From contig NZ_WQNI01000006.1 in the NCBI RefSeq assembly GCF_010993735.1, positions 1-64,000 on the forward strand: 64,000 nucleotides of DNA. The letters are read 5' to 3'. Under the pieces are notes generated by a model, which searched no databases, had not been told where the DNA came from, and saw only the letters and a program-made list of their open reading frames with translations. The stretch comes from Chelativorans alearensis (GTDB taxonomy: Bacteria; Pseudomonadota; Alphaproteobacteria; Rhizobiales; Rhizobiaceae). Made by a program: the position numbers and the translations under genes. Positions within the stretch are counted from its first letter, which is position 1. Every line of letters starts with the position of its first letter. This document shows positions 1 through 9,923 of the stretch, one piece after another.

Positions 1-300
1 GCCGAGCCAGGCCCAGTGGCGCGGCAGGAGGGTGACCTCCCGCGCCACCACGCCGAGCTTCGGCCGGCCCGGCGCGCGCGGCGCCTCCGGTGCGGCCTGC
101 CCGGCGCCAAGGCGCGCGGCCACCGCCTCGAGGCTGCCCGAAAGGTCGAAATCCACCTGCCGCCCCGTCTCGTCGTCGAAGATCAGGACGTTCTCGGCCC
201 GCCCGTCGCGCTTCAGCGCCAGCCCCACCTCCAGCCGCGTCCCCGCGGCCACCCGCCGCGTGCCGTCGAAAGCCGTATACATGCCGTTGTCCTTTTCCAT
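1..300 (-). CDS. DUF2239 family protein, partial (C-terminus beyond left edge)
   Basis: The 100 codons inside the window begin MEKDNGMYTAFDGTRRVAAG and end near KLGVVAREVTLLPRHWAWLG. This matches the DUF2239 pattern I know: a short Y-T-A-F-D-G start, the phrase LIFDDETGRQVDFDLSG, then an Ala/Pro linker leading to GRPKLGVVAREVTLLPRHW. The function of the family is unknown and no enzyme motif is visible. A second ATG at 282, preceded by AAGGA, is an equally good start. A promoter with a perfect TTGACA and two inverted ACCCGGAT sites lies directly upstream. The gene is divergent from the phosphatase at 534. The family call is firm; the role is unknown. Confidence 0.85.
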   Translation of the reverse strand, partial: MEKDNGMYTAFDGTRRVAAGTRLEVGLALKRDGRAENVLIFDDETGRQVDFDLSGSLEAVAARLGAGQAAPEAPRAPGRPKLGVVAREVTLLPRHWAWLG

Positions 301-334
301 GGGGGCCTCTTGGGCGTTCAGTGTCGGTGGGGCA

Positions 335-373
335 ATTACATCCGGGTAAAAGCCATGTCAATATCACCCGGAT
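335..373 (-). promoter_or_regulatory. Promoter and paired operator-like sites for the DUF2239 gene
   Basis: Read on the minus strand, TTGACA (357-362) is followed 15 bases later by TGTAAT (335-340), a good sigma-70 pair. ACCCGGAT lies between them (complement of ATCCGGGT at 340-347), and the inverted copy ACCCGGAT occurs on the plus strand at 366-373, just upstream of the -35. The two arms form an 8-bp dyad with an 18-base gap. One site in the spacer and one upstream is a layout typical of a repressor-controlled promoter. The regulator is not identified. Confidence 0.55.
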
Positions 374-533
374 AAAAATAAGGTTTCGCCCCTTCGGCAA
401 GCTCGGGACAGAGGCGCGCGAAGGGGCTCGGCTTTTCAAGCCATCGCCCCGGATAAAGCCCGCCCGCTGGCGGCCGCCGCCGTTTCGTGTTAGCGCGGCT
501 GGCGGGTGGCGGAGGGCGAATCGAGAGGTCCGG

Positions 534-1055
534 ATGCGCGAACTCCTTCTTCTGCGCCACGCCAAGTCGAGCTGGGACGAGCCGACGCGCGACGATTTCG
601 ACCGCCCGCTTGCGCCGCGCGGCAAGGCGGCGGCGGCGCTGATGGGCCGCGTTCTGGCCGAGCACGGCTGGGTGCCGGATGAAGCGCTCGTCTCGGCGGC
701 GCTGCGCACGCGCCAGACCTGGCGGCTGGCGGCGGCCGAGATGGGCGAGGGGGCCCCGCGCGCCACCCGCGACAAGGCGCTCTACATGGCCTCGGCCGAC
801 CGGCTCCTGGCCTTGATCCGCAAGGCGCCGGAGGGTTGCGGCCGGCTCCTCCTCCTCGGCCACAATCCCGGCGTGGAGGACCTTGCGGCGGGCCTTGCCG
901 GGCCGGGCTCGGATGCGGCGGCCCTTGCCCGCCTGCGCGCCAAGTTCCCCACCGCCGCCCTTGCCCGCTTCACCGTGGAGGGGCCGTGGGCGGGGCTCGG
1001 CTTCGCCGGCGCGCGGCTCACGCATTTCCTGCGCCCGAAGGATTTCCCCTCCTGA
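534..1055 (+). CDS. SixA-type histidine phosphatase family protein
   Basis: A 173-aa protein starting MRELLLLRHAKSSW. The RHA signature places the phospho-accepting histidine at residue 9; the second catalytic histidine is in LLLGHNPG (residue 110), and Arg58 in SAALRTRQT is the usual phosphate pocket residue. The short form without a cap domain matches SixA-like phosphohistidine phosphatases, which remove phosphate from signalling proteins such as phosphorelay or PTS components; the target here cannot be read from sequence. The GAGAGGTCCGG before the ATG is an acceptable ribosome site. It is followed after 90 bases by uvrB on the same strand, possibly co-transcribed. Confidence 0.85.
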   Translation: MRELLLLRHAKSSWDEPTRDDFDRPLAPRGKAAAALMGRVLAEHGWVPDEALVSAALRTRQTWRLAAAEMGEGAPRATRDKALYMASADRLLALIRKAPEGCGRLLLLGHNPGVEDLAAGLAGPGSDAAALARLRAKFPTAALARFTVEGPWAGLGFAGARLTHFLRPKDFPS

Positions 1056-1145
1056 CAGCCTTCCGTCAGCAGCCCCGCGCCCGGCCACGTGCCGCCGCCC
1101 GCCACCCCCTTTCCATTTGCGCCGCGAGCCCTCATATTCGGCGCC

Positions 1146-4205
<3,060 letters not shown>

Positions 4206-4348
4206 AGAATATCTCGACTAGTGCTTGAGTGATGCACCTCGTCGTGGATGATGGGGAATTTGGAAAAAACTGTGGAGTTGCAGGTTAACTCGTGCTAATC
4301 ATGTCGATTGTGCTAAATTATGTATTCAATTGGCGGGGAATCAATAGT

Positions 4349-5899
4349 ATGGATACTACGTCTCAAACGGGGATAGACTTTAAATTATTACTTGAACTTG
4401 TGTTTTCGGGTCCGGGCGCTACTATTTTTGCTTGCTTAACTGTTCTAGTTATATTCTTTAACTTCAAGCGCCTTTCTGGATTGTTTGATAATTTTAAGTT
4501 CTCCATTCCAGGAGGAGGCGCGATTGAGGCTACCCGCGGAACCATCGTTATGGAGGAGATGAGCGCTAGCGTTAGGCCGTCTTCACATAAGGCGCCTGCT
4601 TCAGAAAGTGAGGCAGAGCAAGAAACGCAAGACGACGGAAGTTATTTCTTGCAATTGTATGATGCAGAAGAAGCGAAAGATGTTGAAAAGGTGAGAGAAA
4701 TATTTGCCTCTCTGAAGGCAAGCCCCGAAAATTTTCGTGAAGCGGGTTTGGGGAAGTTTGTCGAAGTTTCAGAGCTTTTATCGCTTCTAAGAGCGGGTGA
4801 TAGCGGCGCTGAGGAGAGGCTTTTGAATTTTGAAGGTGGAAAAGAAGAGAAAGTAGAAGCGAGCAAAATACTATTCTATTATTATTTGCGGCGCAGATGC
4901 TTTCGTGATGCTTCAACGCGTCTAGACTCCCTAAAAGCGCTAAAGTGGGGGCGGGCGTATGACGCTGAATCTGACCTCTTAGAGGTGCGGGACGGTGTAG
5001 AAAATTCGATTCAATTTCTATTGAATATGGAGGAAAGCATTGATGACGATGAGTTGGGTTATTTTTATAGCGAGTTGGCGAGAAAGTATAAATTGAATGG
5101 GGATGAAGAGAGGTTCCGCCGGTTTGCCGAACTTTCGCTGAGCAGAAATCCTGAAAATTCCCCTTTAAGATTTCGTCTTGCGTGGAGCTATAACAAGGAA
5201 GAGGACTATATAAAGGCTTATATGAACTACTGTATAATTATTAGGCAGGACGAAAGAGATGGTACTGTTCTAAATAATATGTCAACAATACTTGATAAAT
5301 ATGAACTTCCCATTGAGTCTGTTAGGCATTTAAGACGTGCGGCCGAGATTGAACATCCATATCCGCTGGGAAACATAGCTATACGATACGCGGAAAAAGG
5401 CTTTGTCGATGAGGCAGAGCGGGCGATATCTCAAATTCCTGAGGAACATAGGGGGCAGACTCGGGGGGCGGAGGCAGTAAAAATAATTGCGGATCAAAAA
5501 AAAGAGCAGGAGGAACTTTATGGGAAGTTGAATAAAAATTCTGATACCCTCTCAGCACTTTTCAATTGGTGTTTAGAACAGGCGAGAGTTGGTGAGTTAA
5601 CCGAGAGTGCGCTAAGTGGTGAATGGAAATCAAAGGGAGGAGAGACGATCATATTCGATGGCGGAGAGGTTAGTTTTTTGAGGAACGATGGCGAGAGGTA
5701 CTGCAGTAATATTGCTTACCCTACTTGGATTCATATTGATCTTGAATTGGTAACGAAACCGAAACCCAGTGCTAGCCTACTTTCTTCGTTCGAAAAAAAG
5801 ATGTCTGTTACCTTGTTTGTGAGGGGGAATGAAATTAGGCTCTTTGAGAACACGATTGAATCAGATCCAAGATATATATGCTTTCAAAAGCACCTATGA
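4349..5899 (+). CDS. Membrane-anchored helical-repeat protein of unknown function, AT-rich
   Basis: A 516-aa protein I do not recognise. One hydrophobic segment lies near residues 13-38 (LLLELVF..IFACLTVLVIFF), followed by a charged linker (about 60-90), a long helical region with TPR/Sel1-like spacing (for example LARKYKLNGDEERFRRFAELSL and LRFRLAWSYNKEEDYIKAYM; about 90-420) and a short beta-rich end (about 430-516, SGEWKSKGGETIIFDG). The start at 4349 was chosen because GGCGGGGAA sits eight bases upstream; an upstream in-frame ATG at 4292 lacks this. Base composition and codon use are strikingly AT-rich beside uvrB, which suggests acquisition by transfer. A cytoplasmic scaffold on the inner membrane is the best structural guess. 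Confidence 0.75.
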   Translation: MDTTSQTGIDFKLLLELVFSGPGATIFACLTVLVIFFNFKRLSGLFDNFKFSIPGGGAIEATRGTIVMEEMSASVRPSSHKAPASESEAEQETQDDGSYFLQLYDAEEAKDVEKVREIFASLKASPENFREAGLGKFVEVSELLSLLRAGDSGAEERLLNFEGGKEEKVEASKILFYYYLRRRCFRDASTRLDSLKALKWGRAYDAESDLLEVRDGVENSIQFLLNMEESIDDDELGYFYSELARKYKLNGDEERFRRFAELSLSRNPENSPLRFRLAWSYNKEEDYIKAYMNYCIIIRQDERDGTVLNNMSTILDKYELPIESVRHLRRAAEIEHPYPLGNIAIRYAEKGFVDEAERAISQIPEEHRGQTRGAEAVKIIADQKKEQEELYGKLNKNSDTLSALFNWCLEQARVGELTESALSGEWKSKGGETIIFDGGEVSFLRNDGERYCSNIAYPTWIHIDLELVTKPKPSASLLSSFEKKMSVTLFVRGNEIRLFENTIESDPRYICFQKHL

Positions 5900-6184
5900 T
5901 GGCGACTGGTGCTTGCCCTCGGTGTCGATTCACCAGTTGGACTGAGCGGTCACCAAACAGATTGTTTTCCGCATAACTGGCCGCGCCTTATCCCTCCGCA
6001 CCACCTCCTCGAATCCCACCGCTCGAACGTCGAGGCATACCCGCTCCCCAAAGCGCTGGGCGAGACCCTTGCATCGAACGGATAGGCCTCCACCGTCGCC
6101 TCGATCAGCGCGTCGGGGTGGTATTGCTTGCTGATGGGCCCCGTGCGTGCTTGCTTTAGGCTGTTTCACTTTCGGGAGGGGTAA
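5900..6184. other. Intergenic region with one copy of an ~85-bp dispersed repeat
   Basis: No credible gene. The stretch 5969-6051 (CCGCATAACTGGCCGCGCC and onward to GCTCCCCAA) is repeated at 6430-6515. On the minus strand the bases upstream of it could encode a short open stretch including YHPDALIEATVEAYP, which may be a decayed coding remnant, but there is no start or ribosome site to support it. Confidence 0.5.
5969..6051 (+). repeat. Direct repeat R1 of a pair flanking the DUF2158 gene
   Basis: About 85 bases, roughly 80 percent identical by eye to 6430-6515 and in the same orientation. The shared core runs from CCGC-TAAC-GGCC through CCACCTCCTCGAA to GAGGCATACCC-GCTCCCCAA. The pair brackets the small gene at 6185-6382. 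Confidence 0.75.
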
Positions 6185-6382
6185 ATGGCTGATGAAATCA
6201 AAGTTGGTAGCGTAGTTCGGCTGAAGTCTGGCGGACCGCTAATGACCGTTTCCGGCATCGACAAGCAGATGTACGAAGAGCGGCTTAGCGCATGGTGTGA
6301 CTGGTTCATTCAAGATAAGGCGCCATGGAAGAAGGAACATGGCGTATTCCCACTCACTTCGCTTAAATTAGTCGAGCCTTGA
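6185..6382 (+). CDS. DUF2158 (YodC-like) small protein
   Basis: A 65-aa protein starting MADEIKVGSVVRLKSGGPLMTV. The phrase VVRLKSGGPLMTV is the hallmark of the DUF2158/YodC family, whose members are small beta-rich proteins of unknown function, often in genomic islands. The usual family pattern has a Cys-x-Trp segment in the middle, and AWCDWF is present here. GGGAGGGG precedes the ATG by five bases, an excellent ribosome site. It stands alone between two direct repeats and next to an AT-rich foreign-looking gene, so it is probably accessory. Confidence 0.85.
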   Translation: MADEIKVGSVVRLKSGGPLMTVSGIDKQMYEERLSAWCDWFIQDKAPWKKEHGVFPLTSLKLVEP

Positions 6383-6429
6383 TCCTCACAGGTAAAAGAA
6401 GTGGGTGTTGGAGCTCACCCTCAACACCC

Positions 6430-6515
6430 TCCGCGTAACCGGCCACGCCTTATCCCGCCGCGCCACCTCCTCGAACCTCAATCGCTCAGACGTAGAGGCA
6501 TACCCCGCTCCCCAA
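6430..6515 (+). repeat. Direct repeat R2 of a pair flanking the DUF2158 gene
   Basis: Second copy of the 5969-6051 repeat, same orientation, about 460 bases downstream. The two differ by scattered substitutions, not one block, so the duplication is old or both copies belong to a wider dispersed family. Confidence 0.75.
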
Positions 6516-6530
6516 GGACGGAGCCATGGC

Positions 6531-6780
6531 GCCAGCCCCCTCTCTTGCAAATTCCAAGGACTTAGCTCCGCTAAGCCCAGGAATTTGCTTTCTCCCCCAC
6601 CAAGGGGGAGATCGGCGCTCTGCACATTCGCTTCCGCCAATCACCACGTTGGCGATTGGCGGCAAGGCCGGTGCCGCCCCTATCTCCCCTCCTGAGTTTG
6701 TCGAAGGGGGTGGGGGAGAAAGCGATTTCTTGGGCTTAGCCGCAGGCTAAGTCTTAGAAATCGCAAGAGAGGGGGCCAGC
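6531..6780. repeat. 250-bp imperfect inverted repeat (family shared with 43073-43393)
   Basis: The left end GCCAGCCCCCTCTCTTGC continues into ACTTAGC, and the right end (6746-6780) is its complement with about five mismatches. Inside are a smaller ACTTAGC..GCTAAG hairpin and an inverted CTTTCTCCCCC/GGGGGAGAAAG pair. The same nested layout occurs at 43073-43393, so this is a dispersed composite palindrome. Confidence 0.8.
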
Positions 6781-6894
6781 ACCGGCGGGGATAGATTGTA
6801 GCTACAAAAAGTTCTTCTCCCCCGCCAACCCATTGTTTCCGCTCACTCTTCATCGATCACGAAAATGTGATAAGCCTATTTTCATCCCCGCTCC

Positions 6895-7185
6895 CTCCGA
6901 CCGCCCCCATAATGCCTCCATCGCCCTTACGGGAACCCGGTCCGGACCGGGGACACGGGGAGGGCGGCGGCAGCCTCCCCCTCCAGGAACGGTACCTGGA
7001 GGCATGTGAGGGCCCGCGAACAGGCCGGAGCCCGGCGCGCCACAGGCGCCGGGCGCGGAAAAGCCGCGGGGTTCGGGCAAAAGGCGCTTCACTACGTGTG
7101 TCCGTCCTGAGCCAAGTGCGAACCCTTAGACCGGTCGAATGTCGGGACAGCGGCCGGCGGGGCGCGTTTTTCGCGCCTTAAAAAT
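6895..7185 (+). other. Strongly structured GC-rich stretch, possible structured RNA or decayed element
   Basis: Consecutive perfect hairpins are visible: GGGAGG/CCTCCC (around 6957-6980), CTCCAGG/CCTGGAG (around 6983-7003) and GCCCGGCGC/GCGCCGGGC (around 7031-7055). GAACCC near 6930 and GGGTTC near 7073 could close the whole set. It lacks the RNase P signature GAGGAAAGTCC, a tmRNA tag frame and the SRP RNA core, so I cannot assign it to a known RNA class. Confidence 0.35.
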
Positions 7186-7216
7186 AAATAGAGTGGCACG
7201 GACAACGCGCCCCGCT

Positions 7217-7248
7217 TCCCACCCTGAGCTTGTCGAAGGGTCAGTGGC
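7217..7248. repeat. CCTGAGCTTGTCGAAGG-type dispersed repeat
   Basis: CCACCCTGAGCTTGTCGAAGG followed by GTCA. The same 17-base core occurs at 7890-7910, and related versions occur at 395-425, 3748, 6690 and 7790. It is the short palindromic family that is abundant in many alphaproteobacterial genomes. Confidence 0.7.
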
Positions 7249-7334
7249 CAGACGGTGAAAACCGGGCGTGGCGAGGATGGCGCGCGCCCCTTGGCAGGCG
7301 CCCGGATCGAAAACCCCAGCGAAAGGAGAGAACG

Positions 7335-7823
7335 ATGGACGAGAACGACCTGCTTCTGAGCGAGACCCTGCAGCAGCTCGACGAGGTGTCAAAGATGATG
7401 CCGGAGCTCCTGCGCCAGATGGCCGGGCTGTTCGAGCCGCCGCCATGGCCGCGCGAAGAGATGAACACCATGTACCGCCTGCTCGCCCGCGAGGCGGACC
7501 TGCCGAAGCGCTGCCGTGACCCGCGCTGCCGGCGTATCGGGCGGTGCCAGGGCGGGCTCGCGGCGGAGGGCGGCGATGCCTGCGCCGCCTTGTGGGAAGA
7601 GGCCGACCTCCAAAAGCTCGAGGCCGCCTGCAACGCCCTCATCGTGGGCTGGACATACGAGACGCGGCGCCTGGGCGAGATGGCAAACATGATCCTGGCG
7701 AGCAAGCTCGTCGTGGACGACGAAGAGCCGAAAGGAACGAAGGTGCAGCGAGCGGGGAGGGGAGGCCCGCGCGGGAACAACCCTGCGTGCCCTCACCCTC
7801 GTGGTTCGACAGGCTCACCATGA
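7335..7823 (+). CDS. Conserved hypothetical protein with clustered cysteines; C-terminus encoded by a repeat
   Basis: A 162-aa soluble protein starting MDENDLLLSETLQQLDEVSKM behind GAAAGGAGAG. An N-terminal helical part is followed by a Cys/Arg-rich motif CRDPRCRRIGRC near residues 58-69 plus a later Cys in GDACAALW, a spacing compatible with a small metal site. I recall rhizobial proteins of this kind but no function. The last residues (HPRGSTGSP and the stop) come from a palindromic repeat at 7790-7829, so the ancestral C-terminus has been replaced or extended. It stands alone upstream of the curli cluster on the same strand. Confidence 0.7.
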   Translation: MDENDLLLSETLQQLDEVSKMMPELLRQMAGLFEPPPWPREEMNTMYRLLAREADLPKRCRDPRCRRIGRCQGGLAAEGGDACAALWEEADLQKLEAACNALIVGWTYETRRLGEMANMILASKLVVDDEEPKGTKVQRAGRGGPRGNNPACPHPRGSTGSP

Positions 7824-7829
7824 GGGTGA
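7790..7829. repeat. Palindromic repeat that supplies the stop codon of the upstream gene
   Basis: TCACCCTCGTGGT (7793-7805) pairs with ACCATGAGGGTGA (7817-7829) with one mismatch across an 11-base loop. The TGA at 7821-7823 that ends the 7335 gene lies in the right arm. A sister repeat of the CCTGAGCTTGTCGAAGG type follows at 7890-7917. Confidence 0.8.
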
Positions 7830-8062
7830 AGCCAGGGCGAGGCCAGTGCAAGCTCCAACGACGGAGGAGGGGCGCAAACAGGAGCCCTCATCCTGAGCTT
7901 GTCGAAGGGTGAGGGCGGGATGCCGGCCTCCCTTCCGCCACCCCCCAGCCGGTGAACCCCACCTGAACGCGCGGTTCAGCGAGCGTTCCGCAAGCCTCCC
8001 GTAAAACTGCAACCGTTCACAACCCGCGGGGGACACCCGCACCCAACAGGAGGAGTACCGAA

Positions 8063-8497
8063 ATGACCCGCAAGTTCATCATCGCCACCGCCGCCGCCGC
8101 GCTTCTCGGCATCGCCGCCATGCCCGCCTCGGCCAACGGCATCAAGATCGAGCAGTATGGCTGGTCCAATGCCGCCGGCGGCGCGCAGACCGGCAAGAAG
8201 AACCAGATCGGCGTCTACCAGCACGGTTCCTGGAACACCGGCATCGCCACCCAGAAGGGCAAGAAGAACACCGCCGCCATCGGCCAGCAAGGCCATAATA
8301 ACTACGCCGACATCTGGCAGAAGGGCAAGTACAACGCCGCCGGCGTCGGCCAGTTCGGCGCCAACCACAACGCCGTCGTGACGCAGGACGGCAACGGCAA
8401 CGTGGCGGCCGGCGTGCAGGTCGGAAACGGCTGCGACGGCGAGGTCAGCCAGTCCGGCAGCGGCAACGTCGCGGCCTTCGTGCAGACCTGCCCGTAA
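8063..8497 (+). CDS. Curlin-repeat amyloid protein (CsgA/CsgB-like)
   Basis: A 144-aa secreted protein. The signal peptide MTRKFIIATAAAALLGIAAM ends near PASA (residue 24). The mature part is built of Csg-type repeats of about 21-23 residues with Q-x-G-x-x-N and closing Q, for example QTGKKNQIGVYQHGSWN, QKGKKNTAAIGQQGHNN and QFGANHNAVVTQDGNGN. Curlins polymerise outside the cell into beta-helical amyloid fibres that promote adhesion and biofilm. Two cysteines (GCDGE and QTCP) are unusual for curlins and could form a disulfide. It leads a three-gene cluster with CsgH and a second curlin. AGGAGGAG precedes the ATG, and a CTGAAC-GCGCG-GTTCAG dyad lies upstream at 7963-7979. Confidence 0.88.
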   Translation: MTRKFIIATAAAALLGIAAMPASANGIKIEQYGWSNAAGGAQTGKKNQIGVYQHGSWNTGIATQKGKKNTAAIGQQGHNNYADIWQKGKYNAAGVGQFGANHNAVVTQDGNGNVAAGVQVGNGCDGEVSQSGSGNVAAFVQTCP

Positions 8498-8582
8498 GGC
8501 AAAAGCCGTTGCACGGGCGGGCGGCCGAGGGGGACGATGTCGCCCTCGGCCTGCCGCCGCACCGGCAATCAAGGAGGTTCCC

Positions 8583-8987
8583 ATGTTGCGCAACCGCACG
8601 CATATCGCCACCGCCGCCGCCTTGGCGCTGGCGCTCTCCGGCACGGCCCTGATGGCCGGCGCCGGCAAGGCCGGCTTCGAGACGGCCAGCTCCGAGGACA
8701 CGCGCTGCGAGATCCTCACTACTGCGGAGGGCGGCATGATCGCGCTCCAGGGCGTGGTCCATGCCGAGACGGCGATCACGGGCTCCTACACCTTCCGCGT
8801 CGAGACCGTCGGCGGGTCGGGCAGCTCGAACGTCAGGCAGGGCGGCACCTTTTCCGCCGCGCCCGGCCAGCCGGCAGAGCTCGGCCGCGTCATGCTCGGC
8901 GGCTCCGGCGCCGTCTACGAGGCAACGCTGGAGGTGGACGCGCCCGAAGGCCGCCTCACCTGTACGACGCGCGCCGGCCGGCTGTGA
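8583..8987 (+). CDS. csgH: CsgH-like curli assembly chaperone
   Basis: A 134-aa exported protein with a signal peptide (MLRNRTHIATAAALALALSG). The mature region has the CsgH/CsgC-like Ig-fold pattern I recall: RCEILTTAEGGMIALQGVVHA, GSYTFRVETVGGSGSSNVRQGG, FSAAPGQ and a final TCTTR. The two cysteines (RCEI and LTCTT) could form the disulfide seen in this family. CsgH of alphaproteobacteria is a periplasmic inhibitor of premature curlin amyloid formation. Its place between two curlin genes on the same strand, each with its own strong ribosome site, supports this role. Confidence 0.82.
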   Translation: MLRNRTHIATAAALALALSGTALMAGAGKAGFETASSEDTRCEILTTAEGGMIALQGVVHAETAITGSYTFRVETVGGSGSSNVRQGGTFSAAPGQPAELGRVMLGGSGAVYEATLEVDAPEGRLTCTTRAGRL

Positions 8988-9186
8988 CCCCGGCCACCCA
9001 CCGCCTGCCGCCGAACGGGCTCCGGGAAACCGGGGCCCGTTCTGCCGTGCGCGGGGCCCCGTCCTCACGCTTTTCCATGAACCACCGGTTAACGCCCCGT
9101 TCCGCGCCCGTTCAAGCCGGCTTTGGCATTCTTCCCCCGTCGCTGGCAATCAAGCCCCGCGCCATTTGAACCAGGAGGAGAATTCC

Positions 9187-9588
9187 ATGACCCGCACCAT
9201 CCGCACCCTTATCGCCGCCGCAACGCTTGCCGCGGGCCTTGCCACTGCCCCCGCCTTCGCCGGCGGTTCGGTCTCGCTCAGCTACAACCCGAGCGATCCC
9301 GAAAAGGCCCAGGCGCTGCAGACGGGCCTGCGCATCTACGGCCTCGTCGAAGGCATCAAGAGCGGCTCGATCAAGCAGAACGGTTTCGGCAACATCGCCG
9401 GCCTTGCCCAGAACGGCAGCGGCAATCTCGGCATCGTCCACCAGGAAGGCGACGGCCACACCGGCACCGTCCAGCAGAACGGCAACGGCAATGCCTACGG
9501 CCTCTTCCAGTTCGGCAAGAACACGGAAGCCCACGCCGTCCAGAACGGCAACGGCAACGCCGGCGCCACGGTGCAGGTCGGCTGGTAG
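9187..9588 (+). CDS. Second curlin-repeat protein (CsgA/CsgB-like)
   Basis: A 133-aa secreted protein with signal peptide MTRTIRTLIAAATLAAGLAT and cleavage near AFA-GG. After a non-repeat N-terminal segment of about 40 residues (SLSYNPSDPEKAQALQTG) come curlin repeats such as KQNGFGNIAGLAQNGSGN, HQEGDGHTGTVQQNGNGN and VQNGNGNAGATVQVGW. The distinct N-terminal segment and absence of cysteines separate it from the curlin at 8063; one of the two may act as nucleator (CsgB-like) and one as major subunit, but sequence alone does not tell which. CCAGGAGGAG lies before the ATG. The gene is followed by a strong hairpin shared with clpS. Confidence 0.88.
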   Translation: MTRTIRTLIAAATLAAGLATAPAFAGGSVSLSYNPSDPEKAQALQTGLRIYGLVEGIKSGSIKQNGFGNIAGLAQNGSGNLGIVHQEGDGHTGTVQQNGNGNAYGLFQFGKNTEAHAVQNGNGNAGATVQVGW

Positions 9589-9592
9589 GGTA

Positions 9593-9614
9593 CGGCGCGG
9601 CTCCGGCCGCGCCG
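9593..9614. terminator. Hairpin between convergent curlin and clpS genes
   Basis: CGGCGCGGC pairs perfectly with GCCGCGCCG across a four-base loop. There is no T-run on either side, so it is a candidate bidirectional transcription barrier or mRNA stabiliser, not a classic intrinsic terminator. Confidence 0.5.
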
Positions 9615-9617
9615 CGC

Positions 9618-9923
9618 TCACTCTTCCGGCTCGGTCGTGAAAAGCAGCGGATACCCCTCTCTCCGCCCGGCGTCGGTCGCCCGCGTCGCCTTGGTCTCCG
9701 CCACGTCCTTCGGGAACACCGCCACCACGCACACCCCGCGCCGGTGCGCGGTGATCATCACCCGGTATGCCTGGTCCTGCGACAGCCCGAATTCCGCCTT
9801 CAGCACCGCCACGACAAACTCGCGCGGCGTGAAGTCGTCATTGACGAGGATGACCTTGTGCAGCTTCGGCCGCGCCGTCTTCGGCTTGGTTCTGGTACGG
9901 GGCTTGACCGCAATGTCGCTCAT
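9618..9923 (-). CDS. clpS: ATP-dependent Clp protease adaptor ClpS
   Basis: A 101-aa adaptor that delivers N-degron substrates to ClpAP. The ClpS core is clear: PKLHKVILVNDDFTPREFVVAVL, then AYRVMITAHRRGVCVVAVFPKDVAETKA. The Asn-Asp-Asp-Phe-Thr motif and the His in AHRRG form the N-terminal residue pocket. The start MSDIAVKPRTRTKP was chosen because GAGAGGGAACTTTCC precedes it; a longer frame extends 24 residues further upstream but has no ribosome site. Alphaproteobacteria often have two ClpS paralogs, and clpA is not in the window. Confidence 0.93.
   Translation of the reverse strand: MSDIAVKPRTRTKPKTARPKLHKVILVNDDFTPREFVVAVLKAEFGLSQDQAYRVMITAHRRGVCVVAVFPKDVAETKATRATDAGRREGYPLLFTTEPEE

Larger units (their letters stand above)
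6383..7334. other. 952-bp non-coding region: repeats and a structured GC-rich stretch
   Basis: No credible coding frame. In order it holds direct repeat R2 (6430-6515), a 250-bp inverted repeat (6531-6780), a GC-rich run with stacked hairpins (6895-7185), an inverted GCGGGGCGCGTT/AACGCGCCCCGC pair (about 7157-7218) and a copy of the CCTGAGCTTGTCGAAGG family (7217-7248). The following gene has its own ribosome site at 7323-7330. Confidence 0.6.

Noticed and set aside
1056-1145. LexA box upstream of uvrB
   Set aside because: No GTTC-N7-GTTC or close variant is present in the 90 bases before the start.
5930-6640. Two small minus-strand frames sharing FEEVxRRDKAxPV
   Set aside because: They result from translating the direct repeats R1 and R2; no ribosome site or family supports them.
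6895-7185. RNase P RNA, tmRNA or SRP RNA in the structured block
   Set aside because: GAGGAAAGTCC, a tag-peptide frame and the SRP core loop are all absent.
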